Shown here: positions 7,002 to 13,865 of the stretch, piece by piece
Layout of the letters: every line of letters starts with the position of its first letter
How positions within the stretch are numbered: the stretch's first letter is position 1
From: a virus
Reading direction: 5' to 3' (one strand)
Length of the DNA stretch: 25,959 nt
Virus record (IMG/VR): IMGVR_UViG_3300028548_006009
Location: 1-25,959 of that record
The notes under the pieces: generated by a model
Seen by the model: only the letters and a program-made list of their open reading frames with translations
The model's database searches: none
Told to the model about the DNA's origin: nothing
Position numbers and translations under genes: made by a program

Positions 7002-7155
7002 TGAAGAACGAATCGTTAAGCTACAAAAGTTAATGACACAGTTAGAGGTATTAGATGTTTGGGATAGTTACGACCACCAAATATATGACTTCTACAAGTA
7101 TGAACTAAAAACATTACTTTATAAACAAGGTGGAGCTAAAGATGAAAATATCTAG
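6973..7155 (+). CDS. Unknown small protein (60 residues)
   Basis: The family is not recognised; helical and charged throughout. An AAGGAG site eight bases before the ATG at 6973 supports this start even though it overlaps the upstream gene by 29 bases. An internal ATG at 6991 also has a GGGAG, but with a very short gap. It overlaps the next gene by 14 bases. Confidence 0.6.
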   Translation: MSQRELMNINEERIVKLQKLMTQLEVLDVWDSYDHQIYDFYKYELKTLLYKQGGAKDENI

Positions 7156-7516
7156 TCAAAATAGACAGAGAATGATAAAGCACTTTACTTCGACAATAAT
7201 ACGTCTTCATGATGACCCACTTCGTGCTGACTTATTTGACGGACTTAGCATAGAAGCAGAGCGTGAAGTTGCTAGAACAATAGACATATTTTTAGCTGGT
7301 GTTTATTTAGTCAATGGTGCGATAGACGTGATAAATAAAGCTGGACCAGCTGTAACAGCCGCTGACTTGGCCCTTCATTTTGTGGAAAAGCCAGATTTCT
7401 ATTACTTAGAGGGAGACATACATAAAATCATAGACACATTAATAAACGCTGGTGCCATAAAAATTTACAGCTTTTGTTTGGACGATGGTGGTTGGTTATC
7501 GCTTGATTTTGATTGA
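7142..7516 (+). CDS. Unknown phage protein (124 residues)
   Basis: The family is not recognised. The N-terminal half is helical and amphipathic; the segment around AGPAVTAADLALHFVEKPDFY followed by a helix and LINAGAIKIYSF has a winged-helix-like feel, but this is weak. The ATG at 7142 is chosen because GGTGGAG lies six bases upstream; an in-frame GTG at 7130 is inside that site. The 3' end overlaps the converging microprotein gene at 7465-7602 by 52 bases. Confidence 0.65.
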   Translation: MKISSQNRQRMIKHFTSTIIRLHDDPLRADLFDGLSIEAEREVARTIDIFLAGVYLVNGAIDVINKAGPAVTAADLALHFVEKPDFYYLEGDIHKIIDTLINAGAIKIYSFCLDDGGWLSLDFD

Positions 7517-7602
7517 TTAGATTTTTTAGTCCAATCAATTTTATCGTAGTTGTCTTCCACCTTCTTCCTGTTTTCAATTCTACGTTTTGAACCTTTACTC
7601 AT
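7465..7602 (-). CDS. Basic microprotein of the phage 'GSK(R/Q)R' type (45 residues)
   Basis: The protein starts MSKGSKRR, is strongly basic, has a central NYDKIDW segment and a Ser/Gln/Lys-rich tail. Small proteins with this opening and a following aromatic-D-x-I-x-W/F motif occur in many tailed phages; their function is unknown. The assignment is from remembered pattern, not a search. Its ATG overlaps the stop of the upstream gene (ATGAGTAA, eight bases), so it is read by coupled translation. It is the last gene of the minus-strand unit and overlaps the plus-strand gene ending at 7516. Confidence 0.65.
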   Translation of the reverse strand: MSKGSKRRIENRKKVEDNYDKIDWTKKSNQSKSSDNQPPSSKQKL

Positions 7603-7915
7603 TATCGTAAACTAATCCATCGTTACCATTTTGACCAATTGCTGCCAATCGTGTTTGGTCCACATCTGGCCAATCAACATCATGTGAATCTAACTCATTG
7701 AGAAAGGCATCGCAATCTGCTAACACTTCTGCTGTTGTTATCCAGCTAGTGTAAGCCCCTATCAAATTATCCTCATCAATGTCATCCCAATCTCCATCAG
7801 CTCTTACATTAAAATTCTCGTCTTCTAAAGACCAGTAAACAATAATGTTTTCATTTTGAGCCAGCTCAGAGTTAATTTTAATAGACATATTATATTTAGA
7901 ATATGACGTGTTCAT
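7595..7915 (-). CDS. Unknown very acidic protein (106 residues)
   Basis: The family is not recognised. It is rich in Asp/Asn (DGDWDDIDEDN near the middle, DSHDVDWPDVDQ later) with no basic patches, which could suit a DNA mimic or a small inhibitor, but nothing shows this. The ATG overlaps the DUF3310 stop (ATGA). It is preceded by AAGGA placed very near the start, so coupling from the upstream gene probably matters. Confidence 0.65.
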   Translation of the reverse strand: MNTSYSKYNMSIKINSELAQNENIIVYWSLEDENFNVRADGDWDDIDEDNLIGAYTSWITTAEVLADCDAFLNELDSHDVDWPDVDQTRLAAIGQNGNDGLVYDNE

Positions 7916-8130
7916 TCCTTGTTCTCCAAATCATTAACCATCTTTTCTAGGTAGTGAATTGCTTTTAGCAAATCTTCCTTCCTATTACTTTTATCTCTCA
8001 AGATATACTTGATTGCATTTCCACTATAAAAGCATAATTGATAGCTGTCAATAATATCCCAAGGTTGAATAGTGTTTTTTAAGTAGTGGTCACCACCTAC
8101 TTGTTGTTTCATTGGTGATTTGATATCCAT
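7912..8130 (-). CDS. DUF3310 family protein (SaV-like)
   Basis: The 72-residue protein has the full DUF3310 signature: QVGGDHY at residues 10-16, IQPWDII, a GNAIKYILR helix, and K-E-D-L-L-K-A-I-H-Y-L. DUF3310 is common in phages, sometimes labelled nucleotide kinase, with function not firmly known. Its ATG overlaps the phosphoesterase stop (TAATG), and GAGGAGAG lies just upstream. Confidence 0.93.
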   Translation of the reverse strand: MDIKSPMKQQVGGDHYLKNTIQPWDIIDSYQLCFYSGNAIKYILRDKSNRKEDLLKAIHYLEKMVNDLENKE

Positions 8131-9323
8131 TAATCTCTCCTCATGTCGGGTTCATTCTTAGGTTTCTCAATCTCATAAATCAACGTCGAATGTCTACCCC
8201 CTGACTTTCTAAAGGTAATCATTTCCATGACAGCACTTGACCCATATCCATGCTCAGCATGGTAGGAATCTGAAGGAGCTAATGTTCCAAACTTTTGAAC
8301 GATGCAACCATCCAATTCTAAAGTGTTCTGGTGATGCCAATGTCCCAAACACCACATTCTGTAAGTGCATCTACCCCAAGCCGTTGGCATATCTCTTGCC
8401 ATTACTGAAACAAGTTTTTGTGGCTTAATTTTATTGCCATGATTGATACCCAATAAGTTCTTTCCAAATTCTAAATAATGGAAAAACCCTTCTGTTGGAA
8501 GAACGCTCACTCTTGGCTCATTTTTATAATAAAATTCCAGTAACAGGCTCACTGCTTGTGCACTATCTAAATTATGATTCCCACGAGCCACGACCACTAT
8601 GACCTTGCTGAACTTCTCAAGCATACGGTCTATACTGTAAGACATAATTGATGCGCTTGTTCTTAGCGTCGTTCCGTACTTTGTGTCAACATCTAATTGT
8701 GTCCCTGAAAAAGTCTGTCCCTTAGAATTGTCAGCGTGCATAAAATCACCCACATCCACCAGCAATCCAATCTCTGAATTGGGTGCTCTTGAAACTAAAT
8801 TATCAACAGCCCCTCTCAACATTCCAGCCGATAGCTCTGTTGAATTTTCGCTTCCCCTCGTGTCACTACTAAAAGAACGAGCACCGACATGAGCATCACC
8901 AATAAAGATACTGCTCATCAATTCATCGTCGGTATCTTTGCTGTGTATAGGTTTAGGGTTGGCTGGGTCAAAGTTACAAAGACTTTCAGCGTACTCTTGC
9001 AGCAGCTGACTCTCTTGTTCTTTCTCCATGCTGGTCTTGACCCATTGGATCTTAATGTTTCCAGCCTCATCATAAAGAATTGACTTGCCTTTGATAAGAT
9101 AGCTATTGTCAACAGACTCAGTCGAACCGTCACCATGAGTGATTGTCTTTTGAGCAGCTCTGTCTCTTAATATTTTGAGAACCCTTCTTCCATAAGCACC
9201 ATCTATTGCTGAGTCCCTCCACGCTTTATTCTTTTTTCCTCCAGACTTTTTTAAAGCATCCAGCACATCACCTTGTCTTGCCGTAGTGCAGAACTCCCTG
9301 AGATACTCATAATCATCACTCAT
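8130..9323 (-). CDS. Calcineurin-like metallophosphoesterase
   Basis: This 397-residue protein has the metal-binding motifs in order: GDAHVG (D143, H145), VGDFMHADN (D193), ARGNHN (N249, H250), INHG (H295) and GHWHH (H328, H330). The first about 130 residues are an added N-terminal region with a helix-turn-helix-like start (IDGAYGRRVLKILRD). The family hydrolyses phosphomono- or diesters, including SbcD/Mre11 nucleases, but no SbcC partner is visible. Its position in a small regulatory operon leaves the substrate open: DNA, RNA or a nucleotide signal. AAGGATTAATA precedes the ATG. Confidence 0.9.
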   Translation of the reverse strand: MSDDYEYLREFCTTARQGDVLDALKKSGGKKNKAWRDSAIDGAYGRRVLKILRDRAAQKTITHGDGSTESVDNSYLIKGKSILYDEAGNIKIQWVKTSMEKEQESQLLQEYAESLCNFDPANPKPIHSKDTDDELMSSIFIGDAHVGARSFSSDTRGSENSTELSAGMLRGAVDNLVSRAPNSEIGLLVDVGDFMHADNSKGQTFSGTQLDVDTKYGTTLRTSASIMSYSIDRMLEKFSKVIVVVARGNHNLDSAQAVSLLLEFYYKNEPRVSVLPTEGFFHYLEFGKNLLGINHGNKIKPQKLVSVMARDMPTAWGRCTYRMWCLGHWHHQNTLELDGCIVQKFGTLAPSDSYHAEHGYGSSAVMEMITFRKSGGRHSTLIYEIEKPKNEPDMRRD

Positions 9324-9325
9324 TA

Positions 9326-9544
9326 TTAATCCTTTTTAAAAACATCACTTCTTACTTCATGTAAAGGCAAGCCTAACAAATCTGCGGCTTTCTCTGCAAG
9401 CGATGGATTGCCGACAACACCAAGCTGTCGAACTCCAATACAAACAGAATCAATAAGGGCTTTGGAACACCCCATGTCTTTAACAAACTTAGCACGTTTA
9501 TACTCTGCGATAGCAGCAATCAACTTATCATTTTTCATTTTCAT
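9326..9544 (-). CDS. Cro/YdaS-like small helix-turn-helix regulator
   Basis: The 72-residue protein begins with a charged helix, then KFVKDMGCSKALIDSVCIG, which can be read as an HTH, and ends with LGLPLHEVRSDVFKKD, similar to the tail of YdaS/Cro-type phage regulators. Family assignment is moderate. A second ATG at 9538 is in frame; the GAGAG upstream suits either. The gene heads the minus operon and starts just beside the GGTTACAAC repeats, so it may read or regulate that region. Confidence 0.55.
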   Translation of the reverse strand: MKMKNDKLIAAIAEYKRAKFVKDMGCSKALIDSVCIGVRQLGVVGNPSLAEKAADLLGLPLHEVRSDVFKKD

Positions 9545-9561
9545 TCTCTCTCTTTTTTAAA

Positions 9562-9773
9562 GGTTACAACAAAAGGTTACAACAACCTTATTTTTATCTG
9601 TCATCAAATCAAATTAAAATATTATTTTATTTTACCAACAAAATAAAATAACCACTATATTGTTGTAACTTGTAACCTTTTATATATAAGTAGTTAATAA
9701 ATATAATAAAAAGTAGGTTACAACAAAGGTTACAACAAAGGTTACAATAAGCCTAAATTAGCTTGTTGTAACC
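9562..9773. repeat. Iteron-like array of GGTTACAAC; candidate replication origin
   Basis: Plus-orientation copies of GGTTACAAC are at 9562-9570, 9575-9583, 9716-9724, 9728-9736 and 9740-9748 (last base T). The last three are exactly 12 bases apart. Inverted copies are at 9662-9670 and 9669-9677 (one mismatch each) and a perfect one at 9765-9773 inside the 3' end of the primase gene. Between the groups is an A+T-only hairpin and other AT-rich DNA. Repeats at fixed spacing beside a primase-helicase gene and easily melted DNA are the hallmark of an iteron origin; binding by the nearby primase or HTH protein is inference. Confidence 0.75.
9622..9651. repeat. Perfect 12-bp A+T inverted repeat within the iteron region
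   Basis: TTATTTTATTTT and AAAATAAAATAA flank ACCAAC. Neither strand has a T-run after the stem, so it is not a standard terminator. It is a good candidate for the unwinding element or cruciform of an origin. Confidence 0.7.
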
Positions 9774-12059
9774 AAATTCACTCCTTATTTCGTCATTAGT
9801 TAAAAAAGTTTTAGTCCAAACTCGACGAGCAGTACCATCAATCTTGACTACACCTTGTTGGCTGTAACCCATCTTTTTGAATAAATAATTAGCATCTCGA
9901 TTACTAAGTGGACCAACATCAAGCTCAATTGCTTCTCTAAATTCAGAGCTTGAAAAGACTTTAACGGTCCACCATTTACCTCCATCAACTAACATTTGTT
10001 CGGCCTCATGCTGACCATCAGTCATCGCTTTTTCTGTCTCAATTACTGAGCGCTTAGAGTTATTCATTGGAGCGACGCCGTCAAATCCAGCGGGAATATC
10101 TATACTTTCAAGCCAAGCTCTCATAGCCCCACCGTCTCGAATTGCTTCAAATAGTTTAGTAAAATAACCATGACCCATCTTATGAGCTGTTGCAAATGAC
10201 ACCCACCATCTTCTGTCGTGATGATTTTGAATAGGAACAGAGTCTCTAAAATTACTAAATACTAAATAGTTAGTCACATTGCGAACAACGTATGGCTTCA
10301 AGCCTTTATTGTTTATCTCAATGTCAGGGTCGGTAAACAATGGCTTAAGCGCATTGGCCACATCGAATCGGTTGTGACCTGTCAGCTTTAATTCCTGTAG
10401 AACGTTAACGGCTACACCTTCTGCCCAGCCGTTAAAGCTAGACTTAATAGTGTTGGGTGAAACTAGGCCAACATTCATGGCACCCATAGCTGACTTTAAT
10501 AGCTCTCCAAAGAAAGACTTACCGATGCCTTCATCACCTACAAGCAAGGGGGACCATCTAACAAGTTCACCGCATCGCTGAACTTGCCACGCTAACCATT
10601 GCAGGAAGACAACAGAATCTGCCTTACCAATAAGCCCTATTAAATGGTCAGTTATTATTTGTTCTGCTACAGGGTCTCTTTTACCAGCAGCTGGAACTAA
10701 GTCAGCACGGTAGGTATTTAAACAGTCACCTACTATCCTATCGGCTTCTGTAGGTATGTACTCAAGCCTATTTAATATAGAAATAAATCCGCCATCAGCA
10801 ACAGCTTGAGAGGCTGATTGTTTGGACCCGTTATCGCTGGCGGGTATTTGTATGCCACATTTAAGATTGAATGATGCAGCGCTGTAGCCCGTCATTGTGT
10901 TCAGATTTATGTACTGATTATGCGATAAGACGAACACCCAATGATTGCACCACTCAGGTCTAGCAGTAGCAGTCGTTAATGCGGAGGATGTAATCAACCG
11001 TCTAACATCAGCAATAGGGACTGGAACGCCGGTGAAACCTTTTAGCATGTTCTTCATGAGCGCGGCTAGTGTGTTCCTTTCTAGCGCATCAATGTTTGTT
11101 TCTTTTATCTCACCAGCCAATACCATCACGGCTTGTTCGCTGTCACATTCGTCAAGCCGATCTCTAAAAGACGGAGCTTTCCAACCCGCTTCTTTGGCTA
11201 GGTATATAATGGTACCGACAGATACACGAACGCCATCCTTTTCAAATGAACGCCAACGTTTTCTTGTCTCACCTTTCTTATAACTGACACCACCTTTACT
11301 CCATGCTTCCCAAATTTCTAACCCTTCATCTGCGTCCCAATCGTAAAGACACATACCTATTTTTGCCCAATAGTCGTTGTCGGAGTTGTTATCGAGAACG
11401 CTCAGGTAAGACTCAAGTTGAAGACGAGTAACCGCGTCGTATTGATTATCTATTAAACCGTCAAAATCTCCCAAGTCATCGTCGGTAACTACAGCCGCCG
11501 AGCTTCCGACCTCTACCCAAGTCGAAGGAACTTCTATTGCAGCCATCCATGCTTTAACTTTGTCAAAGTTTAGACTCTTTAACTCATGAGTCTCTAAGTC
11601 TTCCAATGACTCACCAGTCCAAATGTAATCCTTGCCAGTGTCTGGATGCTTACCAAATGCGGCGAACTGTTGGCCCTTGCCTAGCAATTCAAAACCATGC
11701 ACGACACCATCGGCATCACGCCACGAACGTTTTAGTTTAGTCTGACCTTCAACGCCTCTGTATACGAGTAGCTGCTTTGGAGCCTGACCGATGCGAACAG
11801 GAGCGCCGCCGAACTGTTCTATAAAAGATTTGACAACAACAGCCGAAACATCGGCGTCATAAAAGTCAAAGTCAGCGGCGTAAACAGAACCACAACGAAC
11901 GCCAATGTTCATAGCACCTTTACCGTTCAAGGACCACTTGCTTATTAAGTCTTCGGTTATCTCAATGTCTTGCCAATTAGAAACTACTGGTCGCTTACCA
12001 TCTATAGGTATGACCTCAAATCCGTTATTAAATAAAGTAGAAGCTAATTGTTTGTACAT
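9753..12059 (-). CDS. Second Prim-Pol primase fused to SF3-like helicase (DUF5906/VirE-type)
   Basis: This 768-residue protein has a Prim-Pol core with DFD at 63-65, a KQLLVYR strand near 95-101 and GKGQQFAAFGKHP near 127-139, then a PriCT-2-like domain at about 213-293. The helicase half contains QWLAWQVQR, Walker A GDEGIGKS (508-515) and later YLVFSN..D..P and DRRWW motifs, as in NrS-1-like phage primase-helicases. Such proteins prime and unwind DNA at a phage origin. It starts at the ATG at 12059 with AAAAGG upstream. Its 3' end contains one of the GGTTACAAC repeats and abuts the array, consistent with origin recognition. Confidence 0.88.
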   Translation of the reverse strand: MYKQLASTLFNNGFEVIPIDGKRPVVSNWQDIEITEDLISKWSLNGKGAMNIGVRCGSVYAADFDFYDADVSAVVVKSFIEQFGGAPVRIGQAPKQLLVYRGVEGQTKLKRSWRDADGVVHGFELLGKGQQFAAFGKHPDTGKDYIWTGESLEDLETHELKSLNFDKVKAWMAAIEVPSTWVEVGSSAAVVTDDDLGDFDGLIDNQYDAVTRLQLESYLSVLDNNSDNDYWAKIGMCLYDWDADEGLEIWEAWSKGGVSYKKGETRKRWRSFEKDGVRVSVGTIIYLAKEAGWKAPSFRDRLDECDSEQAVMVLAGEIKETNIDALERNTLAALMKNMLKGFTGVPVPIADVRRLITSSALTTATARPEWCNHWVFVLSHNQYINLNTMTGYSAASFNLKCGIQIPASDNGSKQSASQAVADGGFISILNRLEYIPTEADRIVGDCLNTYRADLVPAAGKRDPVAEQIITDHLIGLIGKADSVVFLQWLAWQVQRCGELVRWSPLLVGDEGIGKSFFGELLKSAMGAMNVGLVSPNTIKSSFNGWAEGVAVNVLQELKLTGHNRFDVANALKPLFTDPDIEINNKGLKPYVVRNVTNYLVFSNFRDSVPIQNHHDRRWWVSFATAHKMGHGYFTKLFEAIRDGGAMRAWLESIDIPAGFDGVAPMNNSKRSVIETEKAMTDGQHEAEQMLVDGGKWWTVKVFSSSEFREAIELDVGPLSNRDANYLFKKMGYSQQGVVKIDGTARRVWTKTFLTNDEIRSEFGYNKLI

Positions 12060-12084
12060 TGTTTTTTCCTTTTAGTTAAATTTT

Positions 12085-12114
12085 ATAATAACACACGTTG
12101 TGTTATTGTGTGAA
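12085..12114 (-). promoter_or_regulatory. Promoter for second primase
   Basis: On the minus strand a -35 TTCACA (complement of 12109-12114), 18-base spacer and -10 TATTAT (complement of 12085-12090), each five of six to consensus, precede the primase gene. The inverted repeat at 12087-12107 fills the spacer. Confidence 0.55.
12087..12107. promoter_or_regulatory. Perfect 9-bp inverted repeat, probable operator
   Basis: AATAACACA and TGTGTTATT flank CGT. The ACA-N3-TGT core is the same layout as the TACA-N3-TGTA motifs in the other promoters. It lies between two divergent genes and overlaps candidate promoters in both directions, so one bound protein could control both replication units. Confidence 0.7.
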
Positions 12115-12126
12115 ATACTTTATCAT
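12098..12126 (+). promoter_or_regulatory. Putative promoter for DUF2800-polymerase unit
   Basis: A -35 TTGTGT (12098-12103, three of six), 17-base spacer and -10 TATCAT (12121-12126, five of six) precede the gene at 12158. The -35 is part of the right arm of the operator dyad. The weak -35 makes this a tentative call. Confidence 0.4.
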
Positions 12127-12157
12127 TAAAACTCAAAACTAATAAAAGGTATTTAAA

Positions 12158-13252
12158 ATGAAGCACGCAAAGTTATCGGCCAGTGGTTCGGCCAAATGGT
12201 TGCGATGTCCGGGATCTTTAAAAGCAGAGGAAGGATATCCTAACACGTCATCTCCTTTTGCACTGGAGGGATCTTGTGCCCACGAAGTAGCAAGTGAATC
12301 GTTAATTACTAAATCACATCCTACCTTTTATATAGGCCAACTATTTCATAAAACAGTAGTCACTCATGAAATGGCTGACTTTGTTCTTGAATACACAGAG
12401 TATGTTGATGCGTTAATTACCGAAGATTCATCAGTTTTTATTGAAACAAAGGTAGACTTCTCAAATTACGTACCTCACGGATTTGGAACAGCCGATGCTA
12501 TTGTGGTCACCGATAGACATGCTCATGTTATAGATTTAAAGTATGGCAAAGGTGTGCCAGTCTATGCTGACAATAACAGCCAAGGCATGTTATATGCTAT
12601 TGGCGTTCTTAACGATTTGGGCCACATACATGACATAGAAGAAGTCACCGTGCATATTGTTCAGCCTAGAATAAGAAATTTTTCAGAGTGGACCATCAGT
12701 GTTAAAGATTTAATCACGTGGGCCACGAGAACATTAGCGCCAGCGGCAGCTCTTTGTTTAACAGATGATGCGCCGAGACATGCATCAACGGTAGCTTGTC
12801 GATGGTGCAAAGCTAAAGGAAATTGTGCAGAACTTTATGCGCTGACCAACAAAACCATAACAGGAATGTTTGATAGTTTGGACCAAGACATGAGCGACGA
12901 ACAAACTAAAATGATATTAGACAATCGTTTGCTAATTGAAGCATTTATGAAAGCTGTCGAGACTAACGCCAAAAATAAATTAAGCGACGGTCAATCAGTA
13001 GCAGGTTATAAGTTGGTGGCAGGAAGAAGTACAAGAAGATGGTCAGAAGATGCTTACAAAGACTTGGAGGTTAAGCTAGGATATCAAGCATACTCACGCA
13101 AATTGATTGGATTAGGCGAGGCCACAAAATTAATATCAAAAGAGTTTGTAGCCGAGCACACTGTAAAACCAGACGCCAAGCCAGTCTTAGTGCAAGAGTC
13201 AGATAAACGCGAGTCAATTAGTAATATAGGCTTTGAAAACTTAGACGCCTAG
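12158..13252 (+). CDS. DUF2800 PD-(D/E)XK nuclease, Cas4/RecB-like
   Basis: The 364-residue protein opens LSASGSAKWLRCPGS, the DUF2800 hallmark, with H41 in the CAHEVASE helix, D112 in GTAD, and IDLK (D125, K127) as the nuclease core. Four cysteines, C17, C213, C216 and C222, are placed as in AddB/Cas4 nucleases that hold an iron-sulfur cluster. The family is thought to process DNA ends in phage recombination. AAAGG lies before the ATG. It leads the plus-strand replisome unit, ahead of its usual partner DUF2815. Confidence 0.9.
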   Translation: MKHAKLSASGSAKWLRCPGSLKAEEGYPNTSSPFALEGSCAHEVASESLITKSHPTFYIGQLFHKTVVTHEMADFVLEYTEYVDALITEDSSVFIETKVDFSNYVPHGFGTADAIVVTDRHAHVIDLKYGKGVPVYADNNSQGMLYAIGVLNDLGHIHDIEEVTVHIVQPRIRNFSEWTISVKDLITWATRTLAPAAALCLTDDAPRHASTVACRWCKAKGNCAELYALTNKTITGMFDSLDQDMSDEQTKMILDNRLLIEAFMKAVETNAKNKLSDGQSVAGYKLVAGRSTRRWSEDAYKDLEVKLGYQAYSRKLIGLGEATKLISKEFVAEHTVKPDAKPVLVQESDKRESISNIGFENLDA

Positions 13253-13304
13253 TGTTACTATTTAAACGTGCACTTGATGCACATAACTAAAAGGATAAAA
13301 TACA

Positions 13305-13802
13305 ATGTCTAAAATTCACTTAAAAAATGTAAGGTTATCATTCGCTTCAATCTTTCACCGGGCTGTATTTAACGGCGACGAGGGTAAATATGAAGCAACG
13401 TTCTTAATACCAAAGACCGACGAAGCAACCAAGGAAGCTCTCGATGAAGCTATCGCAGATGCTCTCAAAGATGCGAAAGTTAAAGTGCCATCAGATAAGT
13501 CATGCTTAAAAGACGGTGACGATTCCGAGTACGATGGTTATGCAGACCATTGGTCATTTAAGGCAGCAAACAATAAACGTCCAACGATTATTGACCGAGA
13601 TAAAACACCATTAGTAGAAGAAGATGGCAAGCCTTATTCTGGCTGCTATGTAAACGCTGTTGTTGACATTTGGGTCCAAAACAACAGTTATGGTAAGCGA
13701 GTGAATGCCAACCTCCACGGCGTTCAGTTTGTCAAAGATGCTCAATCATTCGGCTCAGGTGGAACACCCGATGCAACAGATGAGTTCGATGACTTAGACT
13801 AA
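13305..13802 (+). CDS. DUF2815 single-stranded DNA-binding protein
   Basis: The 165-residue protein has the DUF2815 start (KNVRLSFASIF), an F-L-I-P-K strand, and the YSGCYVNAVVDIWVQNN core of an OB-fold. It ends in an acidic tail, DEFDDLD, expected to recruit partners. Related phage proteins bind ssDNA. AAGGATAAAATACA precedes the ATG. A GTGCA-CTTGA-TGCAC dyad lies in the short gap after the DUF2800 gene. It is followed by a strong terminator. Confidence 0.9.
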   Translation: MSKIHLKNVRLSFASIFHRAVFNGDEGKYEATFLIPKTDEATKEALDEAIADALKDAKVKVPSDKSCLKDGDDSEYDGYADHWSFKAANNKRPTIIDRDKTPLVEEDGKPYSGCYVNAVVDIWVQNNSYGKRVNANLHGVQFVKDAQSFGSGGTPDATDEFDDLD

Positions 13803-13819
13803 TAACCATAAACAAGATT

Positions 13820-13846
13820 GGGGCGGCTTCGGCTGCCCCTTTTTTT
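13820..13846 (+). terminator. Strong rho-independent terminator between SSB and polymerase
   Basis: An eight-pair stem GGGGCGGC with GCTGCCCC (one wobble) and a TTCG loop is followed by seven T. Because no clear promoter was seen between it and the polymerase start at 13866, polymerase expression probably depends on partial read-through, keeping it below SSB. Confidence 0.88.
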
Positions 13847-13865
13847 ATTATAAGGAGCAAAGCTA

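Noticed and set aside
9562-9773. GGTTACAAC repeats as a CRISPR array
   Set aside because: The repeats are only nine bases, in mixed orientation and partly only three bases apart, without spacers or cas genes.
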